Counted from the first letter of the stretch, positions 1 through 9,336 are shown. The stretch: DNA of 64,000 bases from Paraflavitalea sp. CAU 1676 (GCF_029223285.1 NZ_JARHUJ010000004.1:682001-746000), one strand, 5' to 3'. Translations and numbers: made by a program. The notes: generated by a model not told the origin, from the letters alone.

Positions 1-743
1 CGCAATACCAGCCTATGGTAAAAGACCTGCTCGAAAAGATCAGGAAAGACCAGGAGCGGGCAGAAGCAGATCGTAAACGTGCTGAAAAAGACCGTGCAAG
101 AGCCGAGGTGGATAGGGCCGTTGCTGAGAAATACCGCGAGGCCGCCAGTCGTGACCGGGAACGGGCCGAGGTAGACCGCCGCAAAGCAGAGAAAGACCGG
201 GAGCAGGCTAGGGGCGGCCAGGAGCGTGCTGAAAAGGACAGAGAACATGCCACGCATCAACGGGAAACGGTAGAAGCCTACCAACAGGAAGCCCAGAAGC
301 ATCGTGCGGAGGCCGAAGCCGATCGCAAGCAAGCCGAGGCGCACCGGCAGCAGGCAGCAAAAGATCATGCACAGGCCGAAAAGCACCGTACGGAAGCTGA
401 AGCCCACCGCGCGCAGGCCGAAAAGGACAGGGCCCGCGCAGTAGTGGATCGTCAACGGGCCGAAGTCGATCGCCAACGGGCCGAGATAGACCGTAAGCGG
501 GCGGAAGAAGACCGTAAAATGATGGAGCAGATGATCGAAGAGCTGATCAGCGAAAAGATCATCAGTGATCGCGAAGAGCTGCGCGTGGTGCAATTATCCG
601 AAGAAGCCCTTATCATCAATGATACGAAGCAACCTGCAGCCTTGCACCAGAAGTTGAAAGGCAAATACCTGAAGAAGAAAGGTGGCAGGATCACTTATGT
701 ACACAGTCCCAACCGTACGTACTTCGATGTAGATAACAAGTAG
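1..743 (+). CDS. C-terminal part of a probable M56/BlaR1-type protein with long charged heptad repeat (5' end outside window)
   Basis: The reading frame is open to the left edge of the window, so this is only the 3' part of a gene. An ATG at 15 exists, but the frame continues upstream of it. From about residue 12 to 172 (counting from that ATG) there are about 23 consecutive seven-residue units of the form (D/H)R-x-x-A-E-x, predicting one very long charged helix or coiled coil. A ~70-residue globular tail follows, containing LIINDTKQPAALHQKLK. From family knowledge, Bacteroidota M56 (BlaR1-like) metallopeptidases often end with such a repeat plus a 'LIVNGKKQP..HQKFK' tail, which is why I suggest that family. 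The HExxH peptidase domain would lie outside the window and cannot be checked. It converges on zwf with a shared terminator between them. The M56 assignment is inference; the repeat is seen directly. Confidence 0.55.
   Translation, partial: QYQPMVKDLLEKIRKDQERAEADRKRAEKDRARAEVDRAVAEKYREAASRDRERAEVDRRKAEKDREQARGGQERAEKDREHATHQRETVEAYQQEAQKHRAEAEADRKQAEAHRQQAAKDHAQAEKHRTEAEAHRAQAEKDRARAVVDRQRAEVDRQRAEIDRKRAEEDRKMMEQMIEELISEKIISDREELRVVQLSEEALIINDTKQPAALHQKLKGKYLKKKGGRITYVHSPNRTYFDVDNK
48..530 (+). repeat. 21-bp coding minisatellite (about 23 heptad codon units)
   Basis: Degenerate tandem repeat of 21-bp units encoding (D/H)RxxAEx inside the partial gene at the left edge. Recurrent codon strings are gaccg(t/g)...gc(c/g/t)ga(a/g). 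Units have diverged at third positions, indicating an old array under protein-level constraint and not a recent slippage product. Confidence 0.85.
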
Positions 744-764
744 GCTGCAGAGCACTACAACAAC

Positions 765-808
765 AAAGTCGTTTGGCGAAGCAGTTCCTGCATCAGCCAA
801 ACGACTTT
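765..808. terminator. Bidirectional intrinsic terminator between the M56-like gene and zwf
   Basis: A perfect 13-bp stem, AAAGTCGTTTGGC (765-777) against GCCAAACGACTTT (796-808), encloses an 18-nt loop that itself can pair (GCAG/CTGC). It lies between convergent genes and is followed by a T-rich run on the plus strand and preceded by an A-rich run, so it can serve both directions. Confidence 0.85.
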
Positions 809-829
809 CTATTTTGAGATGGGTTGGTC

Positions 830-2332
830 TTATTTCCTCGTATGAGAAGCCCAGGTATGTCCCTGGCGGGCGATCAGGGCCTCTGCATTCTCCGGACCCC
901 ACATACCGGCCGAGTAATTGGGAAATTCGATCGAGTTGTGCGATTCCCACGCTTCGAGAATAGGTGTCACCACATCCCACGCGATCAGCACCTGGTCCGA
1001 GCGCATAAAGAGGGTAGCATCGCCCTGCAGTGCATCGAGCAACAACGTCTCATACGCTTCTGGTGTACTGGTAGAGCAGGAGTCGTAATCGAACACCATT
1101 TCCACCGGGTTCAGGTTCATCTCGAGCCCCTGGCGTTTAGCGGTAAACCGCAGGCGGATGTCCATTTGCGGCTGTATGTTTATGATCAGCCTGTTGGGCG
1201 TTACACTGTCATACAAATGCTCGGGGAACGAAGAGTGGGGTATGGGATGGAACTGGATGGTGATGGACGAAGTCTTTTCGGGCATGCGTTTACCGGTGCG
1301 AATATAGAAAGGCACGCCTTGCCAGCGCCAGTTGTCGAGGTGGAATTTGATGGCCACATAGGTCTCGGCATTGGAGTTGGGGCTTACGCCCGGTTCCTCG
1401 CGGTACCCGGGCACCTGCTTACCCTCTATCCACCCCGCGTCATATTGTCCACGCACGGCATACTTACTAACTTCTTCGGGTTTGATGGGCTTGATGGCGC
1501 GCATCACATCGGCTTTCCGGTTGCGGATCTCTTCGGCATCAAAAGTCACCGGCGGTTCCATCGTGATCATGCACAACAGCTGCAGCAGGTGATTTTGCAC
1601 CATATCGCGCAGCGCTCCGGCGCTTTCGTAATAGCTGCCCCGCTCTTCCACGCCCACCTGCTCGGCCACGGTGATCTGCACGTAGTCGATATAATTCCGG
1701 TTCCACAAGGGCTCAAACAAGGCATTGGCAAACCGGAATGCCAGGATGTTCTGCACAGTCTCTTTGCCCAGATAATGGTCAATGCGGTACAACTGCTGCT
1801 CCTGGAACAGGCCGGTCAGCAGGTTGTTGAGTGCAATAGCTGTTTCCTTGTTGTGGCCGAATGGCTTCTCGATCACGACACGGTCGGTAGCAGCATTGGA
1901 GGCCAGCCCTTGCTTGTGCAGGTTAACGGCTACCACTTCCACAAAGCGCGGAGCGATCGAGAGATAAAACAAGCGGTCGGCACGCAGTCCCCACTGCTTG
2001 TCCAGCTCGTTCACCTTATTGGTGAGGTTGGTATAAGTGATCTCTTCATTCATATTGGCCGGGATATAACTCAGCCGGCTTTTGAACTCCTGGAGCGCAG
2101 CAGCATCTGGTTTGCCCTTGCGCGAAAACTCGTTCAGGCTGTCTTCTACGAATTGGTGGTATTGGGCATCATCGAATTCATTGAGGCCAAGACCAATAAT
2201 GGCAAACACATCGGGCATCCAGCCATCGAGGTATAAATTATAGAAAGCAGGCAATAACTTTCTCTTCGAGAGATCGCCGCTGCCGCCGAAGATGACAATG
2301 ATGGTGGGGGTGGTTTTTTTCCCTGAGATCAT
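830..2332 (-). CDS. zwf: Glucose-6-phosphate 1-dehydrogenase
   Basis: Oxidises glucose 6-phosphate to 6-phosphogluconolactone with NAD(P)+, the entry step of the oxidative pentose phosphate pathway, in the cytoplasm. The 500-residue length is standard. The N-terminal Rossmann fold shows the nucleotide motif [10 protein letters not shown] (about residues 16-25), then EKPFG (155-159) and the family catalytic signature RIDHYLGKE (183-191) with the expected Asp-His pair. The C-terminal substrate-binding beta domain is complete. It lies 45 bp downstream of a HAD phosphatase gene on the same strand and is probably co-transcribed with it. No 6-phosphogluconolactonase or gnd gene is adjacent, which is a little unusual because these often cluster. 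Confidence 0.97.
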   Translation of the reverse strand: MISGKKTTPTIIVIFGGSGDLSKRKLLPAFYNLYLDGWMPDVFAIIGLGLNEFDDAQYHQFVEDSLNEFSRKGKPDAAALQEFKSRLSYIPANMNEEITYTNLTNKVNELDKQWGLRADRLFYLSIAPRFVEVVAVNLHKQGLASNAATDRVVIEKPFGHNKETAIALNNLLTGLFQEQQLYRIDHYLGKETVQNILAFRFANALFEPLWNRNYIDYVQITVAEQVGVEERGSYYESAGALRDMVQNHLLQLLCMITMEPPVTFDAEEIRNRKADVMRAIKPIKPEEVSKYAVRGQYDAGWIEGKQVPGYREEPGVSPNSNAETYVAIKFHLDNWRWQGVPFYIRTGKRMPEKTSSITIQFHPIPHSSFPEHLYDSVTPNRLIINIQPQMDIRLRFTAKRQGLEMNLNPVEMVFDYDSCSTSTPEAYETLLLDALQGDATLFMRSDQVLIAWDVVTPILEAWESHNSIEFPNYSAGMWGPENAEALIARQGHTWASHTRK

Positions 2333-2377
2333 AGTGGTGATTTATGAATGGTTGCGCAAAATTAACAGGTATCTGCG

Positions 2378-2995
2378 TTAGTCGACAGCCATGCCGTATT
2401 GAAGCAGCGCGCGGCGGGTTTCTTCCAGGCTAATGTGCTGAATACCTTGAATACCCAGGCTGCGGGCCACATTGATGAACACAAGCCGGTCGTCCAGATA
2501 CAGTGCTTCTGATGGTTTCACGAAGGCAATGTCCAAAGCCAACGTATAAATTTCTTTATCGGGTTTACGCAATTTCACGAAAGCCGAGGAAATGAAAGCG
2601 TCGATGAACTTATCCAACCCGAAAGTCCGTATACGGTAGTCGTTCAGTTCCCGGCCTTCATTGTTGAGGGCAATGATCCGGATGCCGTATTGCTTTTTCA
2701 ACTTCTGCACGAAGGCCAGCATGTCATTGTCGGGCTGGGTTTGCTGGAAGATGAAATCGGCAAATACTTCGGGGGTAAAAGAACGGGGTTCGTAAAAAAC
2801 GGTTTGTTGCAGGTAGTCGTCCAAAGAGATCTTGCCCGATTCGTAGGTATCGAAGAACAGTTTATGGCGATCGTTAAATTCTTTGAAATCAAGAGAGAAC
2901 TTCTCGGCGGCCAGCTTCCGGGAGCTCTGTGGCCATCCATTCGTGAGAATGACGCCGCCCATGTCGAGGAACAATACTTTAATTGGTGTACTCAT
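2378..2995 (-). CDS. HAD-superfamily hydrolase (HAD-IA, YihX-like)
   Basis: A 205-residue soluble protein beginning MSTPIKVLFLDMGGVI. I chose the start at 2995 because the alternative start 36 bp upstream adds a non-conserved extension. Motif I is DMGGV: the nucleophile Asp11 is present, but the second Asp of the canonical DxDx(T/V) is Gly. This substitution also occurs in YihX/epoxide-hydrolase-like HAD-IA proteins (DLGNV or DLGGV). A cap insertion follows, then a Lys-containing SSAFVKLRKPDKEIY motif III and a DD motif IV (YLDDRLVFIN). Likely a small-metabolite or sugar-phosphate phosphatase; the substrate is unknown. It lies directly upstream of zwf, 45 bp apart, which would fit hexose-phosphate metabolism. 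A good promoter lies upstream. Confidence 0.85.
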   Translation of the reverse strand: MSTPIKVLFLDMGGVILTNGWPQSSRKLAAEKFSLDFKEFNDRHKLFFDTYESGKISLDDYLQQTVFYEPRSFTPEVFADFIFQQTQPDNDMLAFVQKLKKQYGIRIIALNNEGRELNDYRIRTFGLDKFIDAFISSAFVKLRKPDKEIYTLALDIAFVKPSEALYLDDRLVFINVARSLGIQGIQHISLEETRRALLQYGMAVD

Positions 2996-3028
2996 ATATA
3001 ATTGCCTGTCAGTTTTATAATCCGCAAA

Positions 3029-3059
3029 CAAAGCTATTGAGTAAGTTCCAATACACCAA
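3029..3059 (-). promoter_or_regulatory. Bacteroidota-type promoter for the HAD-zwf unit
   Basis: On the minus strand, TTG (3059-3057), a 20-bp spacer, then TAGCTTTG (3036-3029), an exact match to the Bacteroidota -7 consensus TAnnTTTG. It sits about 34 bp before the HAD start codon. Confidence 0.65.
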
Positions 3060-3145
3060 TTGACAATTAATTACCCGTATTGTACAAATCATGGAAAGCC
3101 CGGCGTATATCACCACTGCTGGCGACGATACACGCCGGGATCGTA

Positions 3146-3937
3146 TTAATTAAAGATATCGTTGAGTACACCCGCCAGGCGAACCCCGCCTTTCAGCAGC
3201 CGCTCGTTGAGGGTTTGCACATGGTCGAAGTTGTAGCGGTAACTCAGTTTCTGGTTAGGCTCTTTGATCTCTGCGTACAGCTGATTGCTTACCGTGTACG
3301 ATTCGAACAACCATTGGCCGATCGGTTGACTTTGCCATTCCTTCCTTTGTTCTTCCGTTGTAAAATTGATGGCCTTTACATATTCAGTATAGCTCAGCTC
3401 CTGGTACTCGATGAGCTTCTCGTCCCACACGCTGTGGAGGTTTGCCGGCTGGTTAAACCATAAAACATTAACACGGTTGCCGCCAAGATCATCCGGGCGG
3501 CCGGTATGCATGGGTTGATGGGCGTCGCCCACGAGGTGAATGAGAACGCGCAGGTATAAAAGCTTTTTGTCGGCTTCCAGCGACTTGTTCTTTAGTTCAC
3601 TGATCACAAAGTTCATCTTAGTATAAATATCCGTGGCGGTGTCTTTGGCAAGGTAGTCGTGAACCTGCTGTTCGCTCAATCCTTCTTTGAAGTTGATATA
3701 GTGCCACGGGCTCAGGTAATTGTAGGCCGGGTCGGATTTGATGAAGTCGGGCCAGTTGCTCGTCATGGCCAGCGATTCGTTGCCGAGAATGGCGGCGATC
3801 TGGCGGCGCGCCTTTTTGGTAAGATAGCCATCGGCTATTTCACCCACGATGCGATGTCCCAGCATACCCCAGGCCATCGATTGGGCGGGCATATAAAAGA
3901 GGAATGCCATAAACAACCATTTTTTCAAGATACTCAT
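3146..3937 (-). CDS. Secreted S1/P1-family nuclease
   Basis: Zinc-dependent single-strand nuclease/3'-nucleotidase type, exported to the periplasm or outside. The start at 3937 gives a typical signal peptide (MSILKKWLF, hydrophobic core, cleavage near QSMA-WG). The mature N-terminal Trp is the conserved zinc ligand of this family. Other hallmarks are GHRIVGEIA, SNWPDFIKS, HYINF, LIHLVGDAHQPMH and GGNRVNVLW.....NLHSVWDE. The 263-residue length matches the family. It is a single-gene unit whose likely role is nucleic acid scavenging. It is transcribed divergently from mlaE. Confidence 0.93.
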   Translation of the reverse strand: MSILKKWLFMAFLFYMPAQSMAWGMLGHRIVGEIADGYLTKKARRQIAAILGNESLAMTSNWPDFIKSDPAYNYLSPWHYINFKEGLSEQQVHDYLAKDTATDIYTKMNFVISELKNKSLEADKKLLYLRVLIHLVGDAHQPMHTGRPDDLGGNRVNVLWFNQPANLHSVWDEKLIEYQELSYTEYVKAINFTTEEQRKEWQSQPIGQWLFESYTVSNQLYAEIKEPNQKLSYRYNFDHVQTLNERLLKGGVRLAGVLNDIFN

Positions 3938-3958
3938 ATCAGTAAGTAATTGTTTGCC

Positions 3959-3966
3959 CAAATATA
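3959..3966 (-). promoter_or_regulatory. -7 box for the S1/P1 nuclease gene
   Basis: TATATTTG on the minus strand (3966-3959) matches TAnnTTTG exactly and lies 21 bp from the chosen start codon, implying a very short leader. No clear TTG element is found at the expected -33 distance. Confidence 0.5.
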
Positions 3967-4094
3967 AGCAGATCACCCCACGCCACCATTAAGCCTGTCT
4001 TAAGTCCCGGGTCTGGTGGCATAAGATTGGAACCTTTATAAAATAGTCATAACCGGGGAAATTTAGCCCCGTTCAACGTCAAACAGTCTCATTT

Positions 4095-4892
4095 ATGGGT
4101 GAACCTTCCAGGAAAACGCGCACGCAGGTATTTACAAAGCAATTGGATTCCTTTTTCATGGATATCTATGCTATCGGGCAGTTTACCGGCAGATTCTTTC
4201 GTGAAGCGTTCCGCCCGCCGATAGAATGGAAAGAGATCATCCGGCAGTTTTATATGGTAGGATATAAATCGCTGGCACTCGTTTCCGTGACCAGTTTTGT
4301 AACCGGTATCGTATTTACCAAACAATCGCGCCCCTCGCTGGCCGAGTTTGGAGCCACCTCCTGGCTGCCTTCCCTGGTAGCCATAGCCATTATCCGGGCC
4401 CTGGCGCCGCTGGTAACAGCCCTCATCGCTGCCGGGAAAGTGGGATCGAATATCGGAGCCGAGCTGGGGTCTATGCGCGTAACGGAACAGATCGATGCCA
4501 TGGAAGTATCTGCCGTCAATCCCTTTCGCTATCTCGTGGTTACCCGCGTGCTGGCTACTACCTGTATGCTGCCGCTGCTCATGCTGTATATGTCGCTAAT
4601 AGCTTTGCTCGGCGCCTACCTCAATGTGCACCAGAACGAACAAACCAGCCTCAATGCATTCTTTCAAAATGCTTTTGAGCAGATATCCTTCCTCGACTTG
4701 TTTGCCTCGACCTTCAAATCGCTCGTATTTGGCTTTACCATTGGCATAGTTTCCAGTTACAAAGGATATTATACCACCCAGGGCACACAGGGCGTAGGAA
4801 AGGCCGCCAACTCGGCCGTAGTAATATCCATGTTCCTCATATTCATCGAAGAGATCATCATCGTGCAAGCCGTTAACTCAATAAGACCGTAA
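4095..4892 (+). CDS. mlaE: MlaE-family ABC permease (phospholipid/MCE transport)
   Basis: Inner-membrane permease of the Mla-type system that moves phospholipids between inner and outer membrane. A 265-residue protein with an amphipathic N-terminus and about five hydrophobic segments. It shows the family hallmark run IRALAPLVTALIAAGKVGS followed by GAELGSMRVTEQIDAMEV, the EQIDAL-like coupling segment that contacts the ATPase. It is the first gene of an operon with the ATPase (7 bp downstream) and the MCE protein. No MlaB or MlaC gene is present, as is usual in Bacteroidota. A leader of more than 150 bp separates it from the divergent nuclease gene. Confidence 0.95.
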   Translation: MGEPSRKTRTQVFTKQLDSFFMDIYAIGQFTGRFFREAFRPPIEWKEIIRQFYMVGYKSLALVSVTSFVTGIVFTKQSRPSLAEFGATSWLPSLVAIAIIRALAPLVTALIAAGKVGSNIGAELGSMRVTEQIDAMEVSAVNPFRYLVVTRVLATTCMLPLLMLYMSLIALLGAYLNVHQNEQTSLNAFFQNAFEQISFLDLFASTFKSLVFGFTIGIVSSYKGYYTTQGTQGVGKAANSAVVISMFLIFIEEIIIVQAVNSIRP

Positions 4893-4899
4893 ACAACCA

Positions 4900-5676
4900 A
4901 TGAAGAAACCAAACCAACATATCGAACACAACAACGCAGTCATTCGCATCCGCGATCTCTACAAATCGTTTGGCGATAACCATGTATTGCGTGGCATCAA
5001 CCTCGATATCCGGCAGGGCGAAAACCTGGTGGTGCTCGGCAAATCAGGTACCGGTAAATCGGTGCTCATCAAGATCATGGCTGGCCTCCTGAAGCCGGAT
5101 AGCGGCACGGTAGAAGTATTGGGCGAGCACGTAGATAAACTGTCTGCCAAAGAACTCGATGCCCTGCGGCTAAAGATTGGATTCTCATTCCAGCACAGCG
5201 CGCTGTACGATAGCATGACGGTAGGGGAGAACCTGGCTTTTCCCCTGCAGCGCCACCAGCGGCACTTATCGGCCGATGACGTGCGTAAAGAAGTAATGCG
5301 GGTACTGGAGGCTGTAGGGCTGGCACAAACCCTTAAACAGTTGCCGAGCGAGCTATCGGGCGGCCAGCGCAAACGTATCGGTATTGCGCGTACCCTTATT
5401 ATGCAGCCTGCTATTATGTTGTATGATGAGCCTACGGCCGGTCTCGATCCCATAACCAGTATGGAAATCAATAACCTTATCAATGAAGTGCAGGAAAGTT
5501 ACCACACCACGGCCGTGATCATTACCCACGACCTTACCTGTGCCAAGTCGACCGGCGACCGCATAGCCATCCTGCTCGATGGCCATTTCAATCATACCGG
5601 CACCTTCGAAGAAGTAGTGGAGAAAAGTACCGACCCGCAAGTGAAAAGTTTTTATGACTATAATTTTATCGACTGA
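4900..5676 (+). CDS. mlaF: MlaF-type ABC transporter ATP-binding protein
   Basis: Cytoplasmic ATPase powering the MlaE permease. 258 residues with Walker A GKSGTGKS (47-54), Q-loop (FSFQHS), ABC signature LSGGQRKR (152-159), Walker B IMLYDEP (172-178) and H-loop His210. The C-terminus (KSFYDYNFID) resembles the MlaF tail that in E. coli reaches across the dimer. The stop codon shares one base with the mlaD start (TGATG), so translation is probably coupled. Confidence 0.95.
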   Translation: MKKPNQHIEHNNAVIRIRDLYKSFGDNHVLRGINLDIRQGENLVVLGKSGTGKSVLIKIMAGLLKPDSGTVEVLGEHVDKLSAKELDALRLKIGFSFQHSALYDSMTVGENLAFPLQRHQRHLSADDVRKEVMRVLEAVGLAQTLKQLPSELSGGQRKRIGIARTLIMQPAIMLYDEPTAGLDPITSMEINNLINEVQESYHTTAVIITHDLTCAKSTGDRIAILLDGHFNHTGTFEEVVEKSTDPQVKSFYDYNFID

Positions 5677-6692
5677 TGGCAACCAACAAAAACAGACATG
5701 CTATAACGGTGGGCTTTTTTATTACCCTCGGCACCATTATCCTCATCGTAGGCATATTCACCCTCGGCGGACAGAAGAAAACCTTCTCTCCCTCGCTGCA
5801 TGTTTCGGCCGTATTCAATAACGTCAACGGATTACAGAAAGGCAATAATGTATGGTTTTCCGGGGTCAAGATCGGCACTGTACGCAGCATCGAATTCTTT
5901 GGTACCTCGCAGGTAAAGGTGACCGTCAATATCGACCGCACCGCACGCGAATACATCCGGAAAGATGCGCGGGCGAAGATCACGGCCGAAGGATTGATCG
6001 GCAACAAACTCGTGGTATTGTCGGGCGGCAGCCAGGAGGCGGGCCCTATACAGGGCGGGGAAATCCTGCTGGTAGACGAAGCCATGAACCCCGACGAACT
6101 GCTGGGCACGCTGCAAACCAACAACAAAAACCTGGCAGCCATCACCACCGATTTCAAAACCATCAGCAAGCGACTGGTAGAGGGAGAAGGGTCGATGGGT
6201 GCCTTACTCACCGATAAAACCCTGTACAAAGACCTGCAGACCACCATGGCGGCCCTGCGTACCACCGTGGGTAACTTACAGGTAGCGGCCCGCAACAGCG
6301 AGCAGCTGACAAAAAGTATAGCCGACTATTCCTCCAGCCTCAACCGCCCGGGCACCCTGGCCGGCGACCTGGTTTCGGATACAGTCATCATGACCAACCT
6401 GCGCACCTCGGTCGAGCAGATCAACCTGGCCACGGCTCAGGCCAATGCGTTCGTGCATTCGCTGCGTAATGCCGGCAAAAAACTCGATGAAGGGGATAAT
6501 GCCGCTGGCCTGCTCCTCCATGATGAACAGGTGGCAGAAGAGTTGCGCAGTACCCTGCAAAACCTCAACAGCAGCAGTAAAAAGCTCGATGAGAACCTGG
6601 AAGCCATGCAGCATAATTTCCTGTTCCGTGGTTATTTTAAAAAGAAGGCCCGGCAGGAAGCGAAGGATAGCGCGCGGGCGAAGAAAAATTAA
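5676..6692 (+). CDS. mlaD: MlaD-type MCE-domain lipid-transport protein
   Basis: Substrate-binding component of the Mla-type complex, anchored in the inner membrane and projecting into the periplasm. 338 residues: one N-terminal transmembrane helix (about 11-31), an MCE domain (about 39-115, with NNVNGLQKGNNVWFSGVKIG and the TAEGLIGNKLVVLSGG edge), and a long alpha-helical C-terminus rich in Leu/Ser/Asn predicted to form a coiled-coil tube. It ends in a Lys/Arg-rich tail. Its start overlaps mlaF by one base. A strong terminator follows. Confidence 0.93.
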   Translation: MATNKNRHAITVGFFITLGTIILIVGIFTLGGQKKTFSPSLHVSAVFNNVNGLQKGNNVWFSGVKIGTVRSIEFFGTSQVKVTVNIDRTAREYIRKDARAKITAEGLIGNKLVVLSGGSQEAGPIQGGEILLVDEAMNPDELLGTLQTNNKNLAAITTDFKTISKRLVEGEGSMGALLTDKTLYKDLQTTMAALRTTVGNLQVAARNSEQLTKSIADYSSSLNRPGTLAGDLVSDTVIMTNLRTSVEQINLATAQANAFVHSLRNAGKKLDEGDNAAGLLLHDEQVAEELRSTLQNLNSSSKKLDENLEAMQHNFLFRGYFKKKARQEAKDSARAKKN

Positions 6693-6756
6693 GCTGGTAC
6701 TGCCCGATGCCGTCAACCCCTACAGAGATCCGGAACATCACAACAACGTATAAGTT

Positions 6757-6794
6757 GCCCCTGTTGAAACAAACCACCAACAGGGGCTTTGTTT
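6757..6794. terminator. Terminator after the mla operon
   Basis: A perfect 10-bp stem GCCCCTGTTG (6757-6766) / CAACAGGGGC (6778-6787) with an 11-nt loop and TTTGTTT. The T run abuts the stop codon of the convergent permease gene at 6793, so it probably terminates both. Confidence 0.85.
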
Positions 6795-9237
6795 ATTCCG
6801 TCTTCAAACTTTTAACCGGGTTCACCAAGGCTGCCCGGATAGCTTTATAACCCACCGCGATCCACGCGATGAGCATGGAGAAAACGATCGCCAGCAGGAA
6901 GATCCCGGCACCCATCGTTGTGTGGTAGTGGAAATCGGCCAGCCACTCGTTCATGAAATAATAGGCCACCGGACCAGCGATCAGGAAAGCCACCACGATC
7001 AACACCGTAAACTCTTTGGAAAACAACAGAACAATGCTTTGTACCGAGGCGCCCAACACTTTGCGTATACCGATCTCCTTCGTCTTTTGAACCGCCATAA
7101 AGGCAACCAGCCCATACAAACCGAGGCAGGAGATGAAAATGGCCAGCACGGCAAATACTTTGAACAGCTGAGCCGTGGTAGCCTCCGACTTATACATGCC
7201 GTTTATTTTATCATCGAGAAAGGTAAGGTCATACAGGTAGGTTGGGTAGATGTTCCTGAACAGCCGCTCCACCTTTTCCATCGTTGGGCCAAAGCTGGCG
7301 GTGTTGACGCGAACGGCCAACGTAGAATAGTAACCCAAATTCGTCGTGATGGCGATCGGCTTCACCGCCATGTGCAAAGACCGGCTATTGTAATCACGCA
7401 CAACGCCTACTATAGGATACCGGGTTTTTCCATCGAACGAAAGCGTTTTACCGATAGCCGCATCCGCAGCAGCAAGTCCCAGTTGCTTCACAGCGGTTTC
7501 GTTCACTACTACTTCTCTAACGGAATCGCTTTGGAAGGGAAGCCTTCCTGCTGCCAGTTGCAAACCAAAAGTGGAATAAAAGCTGGTATCGCCAAACTGA
7601 ATGGTGATCCTGAACGGCAGTTTCTCCGCATCGTTATTGAAGTAAAGTTCTTCTTCGGCCGACCAATAGGCGACCGGCGAATCCCAGCACAGGCTCGCCT
7701 CTTTTACGCCAGGCAGCGCCTGCATCTGTTGTTTCAGTAAGGGATATTTCACCCGCAGCGAACTGTCGCTGGGCAGATCGATCAGGGCAATGCCCTCTTT
7801 CACCAATCCCATTGACTGGTTGCGGAAAAATTGCATCTGCTTCACCACGACGATCGTGCCAATCACCAGCAACTGTGCGATCACGAACTGAAAAACCACC
7901 AGCGATCTCCGCAGCGAAATGCCGCCTCCGATCTTACTGCTGAGCTTGTTCCTGAAAATGGCCGCCGGTTTAAAGCCCGATACAATGAAGGCCGGGTACA
8001 GGCCCGCCAACAGCGTGATGACCAGTGTAAGGGCAACCAGGAACAAGAGCACGGCTGGATGCAATAACAGGCCAACCGAAAAGGTTTTGTTCAAAAGGTT
8101 GTTGAGAATAGGCAGGCAGGCCACAGCCAGTAGCATACCCAGCAGCAAGGCAAAGAAGGTAATAACCCCTGTTTCCTGCAGGAACTGGCTGATCAGCGAA
8201 CCGCGATCGCTTCCCAATACTTTTCGTACGCCGATCTCTTTCGCTCTAAGTACAGATTGAGCCGTAGATAAGTTGATAAAATTGATGCAGGCCACCAGCA
8301 ACAGGAACACACCGATAAGGCCCAGCGACCACACCTCGCGGCGCGATAAACCATCCTCCCGGAAACTGCCATATGAAGCATTGAAGTGAATATCGTGCAA
8401 GGGTTGAAACCTGAGTTGAGAGCTGGCCTGCCCGGGTTTTGCCACCGGTGCATATTTCTTCATGAAGGCCGGTAATTGAGCGGCCTCGGTGTTAATGGAA
8501 TGGTTGCGGGGCAACAGCACAAAACATTGCATCCGTTCATTGACCCAGTTCCAGTTATCTGCTGCAGTAAACCAGGTGGGATCCATGATCTTTCGAAGCG
8601 TGGCGAGCGACACCCCCAGTTGTACAGGAATATCGGTATTGCCGGGCAGGTCCTTGAAAACGCCCTGGATCAGTACTTTATTCCGGAACGACCAGAACTC
8701 GATCGTACGGCCAATGGCAGCCTGCGCACTGCCGAAGTATTTTTTAGCCAGGGTTTCCGACAGCACACCGGTATTCGGCGCCGTGAGGCCAGTCGCGTTG
8801 CCAGCCACCCATTGGTAATCGAAGATCTCGAACACGCCGGATTCAGCGAAGAACAGTCCCTCGTTTTCCTTGAACCGCTTTTCGTCGGCAAGCCCGTTGC
8901 TGCCGGGTACATAGATCTGTGCCTGGCCCAGCGAAGCAATGAAACCCACTTTCTCAAAAGCCGGAAAGTCGTTGCGCAGCGCATCGACCATGGGGTTGGG
9001 CACGCCGCGATGGTATTCATCGATAGCACCGGTAGTGGCATTTTTCTTTTCGGTAACTACACGGTAGATCCTGTCATTGTTTGCATGATAATTGTCATAT
9101 GTCTCCTCGTACCGGATCACCAGGAAGAGAAGGATGGCGGCAGCGATGCCCACTCCCAGGCCCGCAATATTGATCAGGGCAAAAGACCTGTTCTTCTTCA
9201 ACGACCGGAATGCCGTCTTCAGGGAGATAGTAGTCAT
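6793..9237 (-). CDS. FtsX/MacB-type ABC permease (orphan, 814 aa)
   Basis: Large inner-membrane permease of the MacB/FtsX superfamily. The start at 9237 gives MTTISLKTAFRSLKKNRSF, the usual cytoplasmic lead-in; an upstream in-frame ATG would add an unlikely Cys-rich extension. The order is TM1, a MacB periplasmic core (about 50-265), three TMs, a second lead-in (ISLRRSLVVFQFVIAQ) with a second periplasmic domain, and three TMs. Both FtsX segments contain the coupling motif KEIGVRKVLGS / KEIGIRKVLGA. No ATPase is encoded next to it. Such orphan 800-residue permeases are abundant in Bacteroidota and their substrates are generally unknown. Confidence 0.9.
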   Translation of the reverse strand: MTTISLKTAFRSLKKNRSFALINIAGLGVGIAAAILLFLVIRYEETYDNYHANNDRIYRVVTEKKNATTGAIDEYHRGVPNPMVDALRNDFPAFEKVGFIASLGQAQIYVPGSNGLADEKRFKENEGLFFAESGVFEIFDYQWVAGNATGLTAPNTGVLSETLAKKYFGSAQAAIGRTIEFWSFRNKVLIQGVFKDLPGNTDIPVQLGVSLATLRKIMDPTWFTAADNWNWVNERMQCFVLLPRNHSINTEAAQLPAFMKKYAPVAKPGQASSQLRFQPLHDIHFNASYGSFREDGLSRREVWSLGLIGVFLLLVACINFINLSTAQSVLRAKEIGVRKVLGSDRGSLISQFLQETGVITFFALLLGMLLAVACLPILNNLLNKTFSVGLLLHPAVLLFLVALTLVITLLAGLYPAFIVSGFKPAAIFRNKLSSKIGGGISLRRSLVVFQFVIAQLLVIGTIVVVKQMQFFRNQSMGLVKEGIALIDLPSDSSLRVKYPLLKQQMQALPGVKEASLCWDSPVAYWSAEEELYFNNDAEKLPFRITIQFGDTSFYSTFGLQLAAGRLPFQSDSVREVVVNETAVKQLGLAAADAAIGKTLSFDGKTRYPIVGVVRDYNSRSLHMAVKPIAITTNLGYYSTLAVRVNTASFGPTMEKVERLFRNIYPTYLYDLTFLDDKINGMYKSEATTAQLFKVFAVLAIFISCLGLYGLVAFMAVQKTKEIGIRKVLGASVQSIVLLFSKEFTVLIVVAFLIAGPVAYYFMNEWLADFHYHTTMGAGIFLLAIVFSMLIAWIAVGYKAIRAALVNPVKSLKTE

Positions 9238-9328
9238 AGCAATTTGGGTGGTTATGTGTTTAAACAGATACGGGCACGGAGAAATGTGCATTAGCTGATC
9301 CCAAAAGCAGTCCAAAAATTATCGACTT

Positions 9329-9336
9329 CAAAGCTA
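9329..9336 (-). promoter_or_regulatory. Possible -7 box for the FtsX-type permease
   Basis: TAGCTTTG on the minus strand (9336-9329) matches TAnnTTTG exactly, about 90 bp before the start. The nearest TTG is only 14 bp further upstream, shorter than usual, so this is a weaker call. Confidence 0.35.

Noticed and set aside
824-2236. Long plus-strand frame (470 codons) opposite zwf
   Set aside because: Exactly antisense to an unmistakable G6PD gene; the translation shows no domain and it is a codon-usage shadow of a high-GC third-position gene.
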